Assembly (NCBI RefSeq): GCF_000376245.1
Contig: NZ_AQXM01000055.1
Span: 27,147 to 91,146 of the forward strand
Length of the DNA: 64,000 bases
Source: Acaricomes phytoseiuli DSM 14247
GTDB lineage: Bacteria; Actinomycetota; Actinomycetes; Actinomycetales; Micrococcaceae
Direction: 5' to 3'
Shown: positions 1 through 6,183 of the stretch, in pieces
How positions within the stretch are numbered: the stretch's first letter is position 1
Layout: every line of letters begins with the position of its first letter
The notes under the pieces: model-generated
The model's input: the letters and a program-made list of their open reading frames with translations, nothing else
The model's database searches: none
What the model was told of the DNA's origin: nothing
Position numbers and translations under genes: made by a program

Positions 1-213
1 GATCTCCGTGCAGTGATTAGGGCAGACGATGATGCCCCGGCCGGCCGGCAGCTTCTCCGTATCGATCCACTTCTTGCTCAGAAAGAGGTTCATGATTGGA
101 CGCAGCAGGGAGGCCGTCATCCAGAACATCGCCCTGACCCCGGCCCCGCCGCGCGCGGATTCACCGCGAGAGGGTTCCGATGACTCAGGGGTCGATGGCT
201 GAGACTCGGTCAC
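1..213 (-). CDS. plsC: 1-acyl-sn-glycerol-3-phosphate acyltransferase (PlsC family), N-terminal part
   Basis: This is the first 71 codons of a gene that leaves the window at position 1. The visible protein ends in GIIVCPNHCTEI; NH followed by T-E-I is the start of the NHxxxxD catalytic block of PlsC acyltransferases, which add the second acyl chain to lysophosphatidic acid at the inner membrane. The GTG start at 213 overlaps the murA stop as GTGA, so the two genes are translationally coupled. The first 25 or so residues are rich in S, E, P and G and look disordered. The catalytic Asp lies outside the window, so the call rests on the NH motif and on the gene order murA-plsC that I recall from related genomes. 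Confidence 0.75.
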   Translation of the reverse strand, partial: MTESQPSTPESSEPSRGESARGGAGVRAMFWMTASLLRPIMNLFLSKKWIDTEKLPAGRGIIVCPNHCTEI

Positions 214-1550
214 CGAGCACGCTCCGCATGCAGGTCGATATCCGCGCCGAGCCCCTCGAGCTTATCGATGAAGTGCTCATAACCGCGTTTGATCACATCA
301 ATACCGGTGACCCGGGAGGTGCCGCTAGCGGCCAAGGCCGCGATCAAGTGGCTGAAGCCCCCGCGCAGGTCCGGCACATCGATCTGCGCACCACGCAGCG
401 GGGTGGCACCGGAGATCACTGCGGAGTGCTGGAAGTTGCGCTGCCCGAAGCGGCAGGGAATGGAGCCGAGGCATTCCCGGTGGAGCTGAATATTTGAGCC
501 CATACGCACCAGGGCGTCGGTGAATCCGAAGCGGTTCTCGTACACGGTCTCATGGACGATGGAGACGCCGTCGGCCTGGGTCAGGGCCACGACGAGGGGC
601 TGCTGCCAGTCCGTCATGAAACCCGGGTGCACGGCTGTCTCGAGGACGAGCGGGCTGAGCGGGCCACCGGGGTGGTAGAAGCGGATTCCGTCATCCTCGA
701 TGTCCATTCCGCCGCCGATCTTGCGGAAGATGTTCAGAAAGGCCATCATGTCCCGCTGGGTGGCCCCGTCGACATAGATGTCTCCACGGGTCACCAGGGC
801 TGCGGAAGCCCAGCTGGCTGCTTCATTGCGGTCCGACAGCGCGCGGTGCACGAAGCCGCCGAGCTGGGGAACACCTTCGATGCGGATGGTACGGTCTGTC
901 TGGACGCTGATCAGCGCGCCCATCTTTTGCAGGACAGCGATGAGGTCGACGATTTCCGGTTCGGTGGCAGCACCGGTGAGTTCGGTGATGCCCTCGGCCC
1001 GGGTGGCTGAGAGCAGAACCTGCTCGGTGGCACCCACCGACGGGTACGGCAGGGAGATCTTGGCACCGTGCAGGCCGTGCGGGGCCGTGATCCGGATACC
1101 GGTATCCAGTTTCTCCACCACCGCACCGAATTTGCGCAGCACATCGAGGTGGTAGTCGATCGGCCGGTCGCCGATCCGACAACCGCCGAGATCCGGGATG
1201 AAGGCCTCGCCGATGGCGTGGATCAGCGGGCCGCAGAGCAGAATCGGAATCCGGGAATCCCCGGCATGAGTCTCGATGAGCGCGGTCGAAGCGGTCGTTA
1301 CCCCCGTGGGGTCGAGCGTGAGATCACCGCTCACCGGGTCCTGGTCCACCCGGACACCGTGCAGCTGCAGAAGCGAGGTGACCACGTCGACGTCTTTGAT
1401 CGCCGGCACATTACGCAGCAGCGATGCGCTGTTCCCTAGCAGTGCGGCCACCATGGCTTTGGGGACGAGGTTCTTAGCTCCCCTGACCTTGACCCGGCCG
1501 GAAAGCGGGACTCCCCCGCGAACGGTTAATACACTGCTCAATAAACTCAC
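210..1550 (-). CDS. murA: UDP-N-acetylglucosamine 1-carboxyvinyltransferase
   Basis: MurA transfers enolpyruvate from PEP to UDP-GlcNAc, the first committed cytoplasmic step of peptidoglycan synthesis. The protein is about 446 residues, normal for the family. The K-N pair in RGAKNLVPKAM (residues 26-27) and the loop GGCRIGDRP are present. That loop carries Cys (residue 124) where mycobacterial MurA has Asp; Cys is the residue alkylated by fosfomycin. The longest start is a GTG at 1550, but a TTG at 1541 gives the more usual beginning SSVLTVRGG and sits 7 nt after a TAGGGT box, so a leaderless TTG start is possible. It is coupled to plsC downstream. Confidence 0.95.
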   Translation of the reverse strand: MSLLSSVLTVRGGVPLSGRVKVRGAKNLVPKAMVAALLGNSASLLRNVPAIKDVDVVTSLLQLHGVRVDQDPVSGDLTLDPTGVTTASTALIETHAGDSRIPILLCGPLIHAIGEAFIPDLGGCRIGDRPIDYHLDVLRKFGAVVEKLDTGIRITAPHGLHGAKISLPYPSVGATEQVLLSATRAEGITELTGAATEPEIVDLIAVLQKMGALISVQTDRTIRIEGVPQLGGFVHRALSDRNEAASWASAALVTRGDIYVDGATQRDMMAFLNIFRKIGGGMDIEDDGIRFYHPGGPLSPLVLETAVHPGFMTDWQQPLVVALTQADGVSIVHETVYENRFGFTDALVRMGSNIQLHRECLGSIPCRFGQRNFQHSAVISGATPLRGAQIDVPDLRGGFSHLIAALAASGTSRVTGIDVIKRGYEHFIDKLEGLGADIDLHAERAR

Positions 1551-1758
1551 CCTATCGCTGCCCGCCGCTTACCCCGGGATGCCTCCATCTGAAGACGAAG
1601 CCGCCCCGGCCACCAGCCAAGCATAGTCGGCATCCAGCACCCTTCCAGGCGTCAGCGCCCGGAGAGTCCTCAGCGACGAATCATGAAACTGCTCACAGAG
1701 CGTTTGATGAGACGGAGATGGCCGGCAGGGTGCGCGGCATGAAGCCCGGGCGCTGCTC

Positions 1759-2310
1759 CTAATATTCTGCGATCTGCCCCTCATGGCGCAGGGTCAGGGC
1801 AATATCGTCAAGACCTTCCAGTAACCGCCAACGAGTGTAGTCATCGATCTGGAAGGCCGCGCTGATCGTTCCGAAGCTGACCGTTCTGGCCTGCAGATCC
1901 ACAGCGATCTCAGTGCCGGGCTCGTTCTCCAGGACTTTCCAGATCAGCTCGATATCGTCTTGAGCCAGCTGCGCGGCAAGAAGGCCCTGTTTACCCGAGT
2001 TGCCGCGGAAGATATCGCCGAATCTAGCCGAGAGCACCGCTCTGAACCCGTAATCCTTAAGCGCCCAGACCGCGTGCTCCCGCGACGATCCGGTGCCGAA
2101 GTCCGGGCCGGCGACGAGCACCGAACCACGAGCGTACGGCTCCTGATTCAGCACGAAATCCTCCTGCTTGCGCCAGGAAGCGAAAAGCGCGTCGTCGAAA
2201 CCGGTTTTACTGACGCGTTTCAGATAGACCGCCGGGATAATCTGGTCCGTATCGACATTCGACTGCCGCAGCGGCACGCCGATGCCTCGGTGAGTGCTGA
2301 AATTTTCCAT
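1759..2310 (-). CDS. leuD: 3-isopropylmalate dehydratase small subunit
   Basis: LeuD is the swivel subunit of isopropylmalate isomerase, which interconverts 2- and 3-isopropylmalate in leucine synthesis. The protein has 183 residues, within the usual range for the small subunit. It begins [16 protein letters not shown] and contains [10 protein letters not shown] near the N terminus and [14 protein letters not shown], the substrate-recognition region typical of the family. It follows leuC on the same strand after about 60 bp, so both are probably made from one mRNA. The 208 bp between its stop and the murA start hold no gene I can support. Confidence 0.96.
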   Translation of the reverse strand: MENFSTHRGIGVPLRQSNVDTDQIIPAVYLKRVSKTGFDDALFASWRKQEDFVLNQEPYARGSVLVAGPDFGTGSSREHAVWALKDYGFRAVLSARFGDIFRGNSGKQGLLAAQLAQDDIELIWKVLENEPGTEIAVDLQARTVSFGTISAAFQIDDYTRWRLLEGLDDIALTLRHEGQIAEY

Positions 2311-2369
2311 AATCTGCCTTTGATCTGTCTATTGATCTGTCTATGTGGTGGCTCGTGGTTGACCCGCAC

Positions 2370-3905
2370 TCAGGCGGCTGCGCCGGTGGGCTCAGCAGAT
2401 ATCTCGCCGTCTGGCCTGCCGCTGCCGGTTCCGGGCAACGGGGGCAGGTCCGATGGCGAGGAGAGCGTTCCGCGTACGGCAGTGGCCGCCGCGACGACCG
2501 GTGAGACGAGGTGGGTTCTGCCGCCCTTGCCCTGACGACCTTCGAAGTTGCGATTGGAGGTGGAGGCGCAGCGCTCCCCGGGGGCCAGCTGGTCCGGGTT
2601 CATGCCCAAGCACATGGAGCAGCCCGCGAAGCGCCATTCCGCTCCGAAGTCGCGAAAAACCCGGTCCAGCCCCTCGGCCTCGGCCTCCAGCCGCACCCGC
2701 GCGGAGCCAGGGACCACGAGCATGCGCACCGCGGGGTCTTTCTCCCGGCCGCGGAGCACATCCGCCGCCGCCCGCAGATCCTCGATCCGGGAATTCGTGC
2801 AGGAGCCCAGGAAGACGGTGTCCACCCGGATCTGCTTCATCGGAGTGCCCGGGGCCAGGTCCATGTACTCCAGAGCGCGCTCATAAGCGGCCTTCTCGTG
2901 ATCGTCGCCGAAGTCTTCCGGCCTGGGCACCGCCTCGCTCAGCGGAACGCCCTGGCCCGGGTTCGTGCCCCAGGTGACGATGGGTTCCAGTTCATCGGCG
3001 TCGAGGAAGACTTCAGCATCGAATTCACCCCCCGGGTCGGTGGCCAACGACTCCCAGTGGCTCACGGCGGCTTCCCAGTCGGCGCCCTGCGGGGCGTGCG
3101 GGCGCCCCTTGAGGTAGTCGAAAGTGGTCTGATCCGGGGCGATCATCCCGGCCCGAGCGCCCGCTTCGATCGACATATTGCAGATGGTCATCCGCGCTTC
3201 CATGGACAGCGCCCGGATCGCCGAACCCCGGTATTCCAGGACATAGCCCTGACCGCCCCCGGTGCCGATCTTGGCGATCACGGCCAGGATGATGTCTTTG
3301 GAGCTCACCCCGGGGCGCAGCGCGCCCTCGACGTTGATCGCCATCGTCTTGAAGGGTTTGAGCGGCAGGGTCTGGGTTGCCATCACATGCTCTACCTCCG
3401 AAGTGCCGATCCCGAAGGCCAGGGCACCCACGGCACCGTGCGTGGAGGTATGCGAATCACCGCAGACCACGGTCATTCCGGGCTGGGTGAGGCCGAGCTG
3501 CGGGCCGACGATATGCACGATGCCCTGCTCCGCATCGCCCAGGGAGTGCAGCCGGACGCCGAATTCGCGGCAGTTCTCGCGCAGAGTCTCGATCTGGATC
3601 CGGCTGGTGGGGTCGGCGATGGGTTTATCGATGTCCAGGGTCGGCGTGTTGTGATCCTCCGTAGCGATCGTGAGATCCGGGCGGCGCAGCCCCCTGCCCG
3701 CGATCCGCAGCCCTTCGAAGGCCTGCGGCGAAGTCACCTCATGCTGGAGGTGCAGGTCGATGTAGAGCAGATCCGGCTCATCCTGCTGCCCCGGGCGGAC
3801 GACATGGGCGGCCCATACTTTCTCCGCCAGGGTCCTGGGCGCGGGTTCGTCTGTTGAGCGTGATTCCGCTGCGCCTGGGGCGCTTGCCTCTGAGGTCTGG
3901 GTCAC
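2370..3905 (-). CDS. leuC: 3-isopropylmalate dehydratase large subunit
   Basis: LeuC is the iron-sulfur subunit of isopropylmalate isomerase. Cluster-binding cysteines are visible in [10 protein letters not shown] and in [12 protein letters not shown], and the family blocks [11 protein letters not shown] and ATEDHNTP are present. I chose the GTG at 3905 (VTQTSEAS) because a strong AGGAGG at 3911-3916 lies 5 nt before it; an ATG 14 codons upstream adds a basic stretch that looks non-coding. The product is 511 residues. The C-terminal 30 residues after TAVRG are an unusual S/P/G-rich tail. It is divergent from the IclR-type regulator. Confidence 0.95.
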   Translation of the reverse strand: MTQTSEASAPGAAESRSTDEPAPRTLAEKVWAAHVVRPGQQDEPDLLYIDLHLQHEVTSPQAFEGLRIAGRGLRRPDLTIATEDHNTPTLDIDKPIADPTSRIQIETLRENCREFGVRLHSLGDAEQGIVHIVGPQLGLTQPGMTVVCGDSHTSTHGAVGALAFGIGTSEVEHVMATQTLPLKPFKTMAINVEGALRPGVSSKDIILAVIAKIGTGGGQGYVLEYRGSAIRALSMEARMTICNMSIEAGARAGMIAPDQTTFDYLKGRPHAPQGADWEAAVSHWESLATDPGGEFDAEVFLDADELEPIVTWGTNPGQGVPLSEAVPRPEDFGDDHEKAAYERALEYMDLAPGTPMKQIRVDTVFLGSCTNSRIEDLRAAADVLRGREKDPAVRMLVVPGSARVRLEAEAEGLDRVFRDFGAEWRFAGCSMCLGMNPDQLAPGERCASTSNRNFEGRQGKGGRTHLVSPVVAAATAVRGTLSSPSDLPPLPGTGSGRPDGEISAEPTGAAA

Positions 3906-4004
3906 GATCGCCTCCTGTTTCAGCAGCCGCCGCCTGTGTTTCACCATGACAGCAGCTCCACTGTGACACCAGCCGCGGCGAAGGATCCAGAATGCCGATT
4001 AAGA

Positions 4005-4028
4005 TCTCATATTTTGAGACGCTAATAT
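4005..4028 (+). promoter_or_regulatory. Inverted repeat and -10 box in the leuC / IclR-regulator divergent region
   Basis: TCTCA (4005-4009) and TGAGA (4015-4019) form a perfect 5-bp inverted repeat with a 5-nt spacer. Four bases later TAATAT (4023-4028) matches a -10 box and ends 6 nt before the ATG at 4035, so the regulator mRNA is probably leaderless. The repeat would then lie just upstream of the -10 element, where a bound repressor would block the promoter. Autoregulation and control of leuCD by the adjacent regulator are inferred from position and from LtbR/NdgR in other actinobacteria. Confidence 0.5.
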
Positions 4029-4034
4029 CAGCTT

Positions 4035-4811
4035 ATGAACAGTTCTCGACTCAGCGGCGTCGGCGTCATCGATAAAGCAGCCCAGATCCTCAACGCCCTG
4101 GAAGCCGGGCCGGTGTCCCTGACCCAGCTGGTCACCGCGACCGACCTGGCCCGGCCGACAGTGCACCGGCTGGCGCAGGCACTGAGCCATCATCGTCTGG
4201 TCAGCCGGGACGTCCGCGGGCGCTTCATCCTCGGCAGCCGCCTGGTGGAACTGGCTTCCGCTGCCGGGGAAGACCGGCTCATCGCCACCGCCGGGCCGGT
4301 TCTACTCACCCTGCGCGACGCTATCGGAGAATCCGCGCAGATCTTCCGACGGCAAGGCGACTGGCGGGTCTGCGTAGCTTCGGCGGAGCGGCCGATCGGG
4401 CTCAGGGACACTATTCCGGTGGGCGCGAAGCTCTCCATGAAGGCGGGCTCCGCCGCTCAAGTGCTGCTGGCCTGGGAAGATCATGAACGGCTGCTCGACG
4501 GTCTTCATGACGCGAAGTTCACGCCGACCACCCTGGCCGGAGTCCGCCGTCGCGGCTGGGCGCAATCGCTCAGCGAACGCGAAGCCGGAGTCGCCTCGGT
4601 CTCCGCACCGATCCGCGGGCCATCCGGCCGGGTCATCGCCGCGATCTCGGTCTCCGGGCCCATCGAACGCCTGACCCGCCAGCCCGGGCGCTTGCATGCG
4701 GAGACCGTATGCCATGCCGCGAAGACCTTGAGCGAGGCGCTGCGCGCCGGAACCGCAGAGACCGAAAAAACTCAGGAATCGCCTACCAGCACTCCGGGCG
4801 AAAAGTCCTGA
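4035..4811 (+). CDS. IclR-family transcriptional regulator of leucine biosynthesis (LtbR/NdgR type)
   Basis: The N terminus holds a winged helix-turn-helix (VSLTQLVTATDLARPTVHRLAQAL, about residues 27-50), followed by the IclR effector domain. Length (258 residues) and position, head to head with leuCD, match the LtbR/NdgR regulators of Corynebacterium and Streptomyces, which control leuCD and other amino-acid genes. The start has no good ribosome site but lies 6 nt after a TAATAT box, suggesting leaderless translation. The C-terminal 25 residues (T/E/S-rich) look disordered. The family is clear; the specific regulon is inferred from gene order. Confidence 0.88.
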   Translation: MNSSRLSGVGVIDKAAQILNALEAGPVSLTQLVTATDLARPTVHRLAQALSHHRLVSRDVRGRFILGSRLVELASAAGEDRLIATAGPVLLTLRDAIGESAQIFRRQGDWRVCVASAERPIGLRDTIPVGAKLSMKAGSAAQVLLAWEDHERLLDGLHDAKFTPTTLAGVRRRGWAQSLSEREAGVASVSAPIRGPSGRVIAAISVSGPIERLTRQPGRLHAETVCHAAKTLSEALRAGTAETEKTQESPTSTPGEKS

Positions 4812-4829
4812 CAGCACATCTCAGTGCCC

Positions 4830-5543
4830 TCAGACAGCATCCTGCAGTGAAAAGGCCTCCAAGGCGGCCACCGTCGCCTCGCCCACGCCACGAGCACTCC
4901 TCGGATTCTGCCCGGTGATCAGACGGCCGTCCGCCACCACATGGCTTTCAAAAGGCTGATCAGCCTGTGAATACCAGGCACCACGGTCGATCAGCTCCTG
5001 CTGAGTGTCGAAAGGAACTGCATCAGCCCGTTGGGAGAGCTCCTCTTCGCGCCAGGAGAACCCGGTGAGTTGACGATCTGCCACGAGCGGGCCGCCGTCT
5101 GCGGCCTGCGCATCGATTAAACCCCCGACGCCATGGCACACCGCGGAGATCACCTTGCCGGCGCTGTCGAAATGGTGCAGCAGTTCCGCAAGCGGTTCGC
5201 CTCGGAAATCGAACATGACGCCGTGCCCGCCGGTGAGATAGATAGCATCGTAATCGGCAGGGTCCACTTCGGCGAGCGGAATCGTATCGATCAGCAGATC
5301 CATGAAATGCCGGTCTCGGTAATGCCTACCGGTGCCCTCCTGGGCTAGCATGTCATGGCGCAGGCTTTCCGGATCCAGCGGTACATAGCCGCCGCGCGGA
5401 CTGGCGATCACCAGATGATATCCGGCCGCTTCAGCGACATCCCAGAAATGGGTGAGCTCTCCCAGCCATAGTCCGGTGCGGTAGCCGAGTTCGCGGTATT
5501 CACCTTCATTCGTGACGACTACCAGGATTTTCATCTTTGCCAT
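4830..5543 (-). CDS. DJ-1/PfpI (type 1 glutamine amidotransferase-like) family protein
   Basis: The 237-residue protein has the DJ-1/PfpI fold signature: a nucleophile elbow SAVCHGVGG, the block YDAIYLTGGHGVMFDF before it, and VVVTNEGEYRELG with the acidic residue near the N terminus. The layout resembles Hsp31/glyoxalase III-like members, which detoxify methylglyoxal or act as stress chaperones, but the substrate cannot be read from sequence. It ends 18 bp from the end of the IclR regulator (convergent) and stands alone. Confidence 0.85.
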   Translation of the reverse strand: MAKMKILVVVTNEGEYRELGYRTGLWLGELTHFWDVAEAAGYHLVIASPRGGYVPLDPESLRHDMLAQEGTGRHYRDRHFMDLLIDTIPLAEVDPADYDAIYLTGGHGVMFDFRGEPLAELLHHFDSAGKVISAVCHGVGGLIDAQAADGGPLVADRQLTGFSWREEELSQRADAVPFDTQQELIDRGAWYSQADQPFESHVVADGRLITGQNPRSARGVGEATVAALEAFSLQDAV

Positions 5544-5656
5544 CGCTTACCCCCTTGACCGTGAGCTTCGCCGCTCTGCTCCGAAATTATGCTGGGTGCT
5601 CGAGCTAGGTAAAAAAACTCCCCCGGCGCACCGGGTACGGGCTGGATGCGAGCATC

Positions 5657-5690
5657 AAAAATGCCCCGATCAGGTACCTGATCGGGGCAT
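5657..5690 (-). terminator. Intrinsic terminator of the tRNA-Gln/tRNA-Glu transcript
   Basis: Positions 5661-5690 are a perfect 30-bp palindrome (15-bp arms, centre GGTACC) directly downstream of tRNA-Glu on the minus strand. On that strand it is followed by a T run (plus-strand AAAA at 5657-5660). This is a textbook factor-independent terminator for the tRNA operon. Confidence 0.9.
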
Positions 5691-5693
5691 TCA

Positions 5694-5769
5694 TGGTGAC
5701 CCCAGCGGGATTCGAACCCGCGTTACCGCCGTGAGAGGGCGGCGTACTAGGCCGCTATACGATGGGGCC
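5694..5769 (-). tRNA. tRNA-Glu (anticodon CTC)
   Basis: The minus strand folds as a cloverleaf of 76 nt including an encoded CCA. The acceptor stem pairs GGCCCCA with TGGGGTC, the anticodon arm is CCGCC-CTCTCAC-GGCGG with CTC in the loop, and the T arm contains GGTTCGAATCC. It follows tRNA-Gln on the same strand with a 21-nt spacer. Confidence 0.96.
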
Positions 5770-5790
5770 CTAGTTGCACTGTTTCCAGCG

Positions 5791-5862
5791 CTGGGATACC
5801 AGGACTCGAACCTAGAATGACGGTACCAGAAACCGTTGTGTTGCCAATTACACCATATCCCA
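5791..5862 (-). tRNA. tRNA-Gln (anticodon CTG)
   Basis: A 72-nt cloverleaf on the minus strand. The acceptor stem pairs TGGGATA with TATCCCA, the anticodon arm is ACGGT-TTCTGGT-ACCGT with CTG in the loop, and the T arm carries GGTTCGAGTCC. No CCA is encoded, unlike the neighbouring tRNA-Glu. It is probably co-transcribed with tRNA-Glu. Confidence 0.95.
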
Positions 5863-6051
5863 AGGCTCACCTGGACTTCTCGGATCACATCCGTGGCCCA
5901 AGCGCCGGGATACTACTCTACCCGATGACTCACCAGCGGGACAAACCGAAGCCTCTCACGCTCGGATAATGCTCGGATGCTCTCTTCGGTCCGCAGCAAC
6001 ACGCAAAACGATCAAGGCCTCTACTATCGCAGCAACTCGCCCCCGAAAACC

Positions 6052-6096
6052 TTGACAGACCCTCTTTTGCCTGCGGTAGGTTACTAATTAGTAACC
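6052..6096 (+). promoter_or_regulatory. Promoter with an 18-bp perfect palindrome over the -10 region
   Basis: A consensus TTGACA (6052-6057) is followed by a TAGGTT -10 box (6077-6082, spacing 19). A perfect 18-bp palindrome, GGTTACTAATTAGTAACC (6079-6096), covers the -10 box and the start region. This looks like the operator of a TetR- or MarR-type dimeric regulator; no such gene is in the window. It lies about 90 bp before the two-repeat membrane protein. The rest of 5863-6183 holds no gene I can support. Confidence 0.6.
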
Positions 6097-6183
6097 CGTA
6101 AATGTTGCCTAAATCACAAAGGAGCAGAGCAGAGTCAAACCCATCGGATCTTCCTGAAGAGCCCCGTCCTGATTGGAACTACC

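Noticed and set aside
1569..1784. Open frame of 71 codons between leuD and murA on the minus strand
   Set aside because: It overlaps the end of leuD, has Arg/Ser/Pro-rich composition typical of a shadow frame, and has no ribosome site or leaderless box.
2511..3857. 448-codon plus-strand frame opposite leuC
   Set aside because: It is antisense to a clear leuC with family motifs; long antisense frames are usual in G+C-rich genes.
5657..5862. Integration (att) site for a mobile element at the tRNA pair beside the repeat-protein gene
   Set aside because: No integrase or duplicated tRNA end is seen, and the repeat-protein gene lies upstream of the tRNA 5' end, not at the 3' end normally used.
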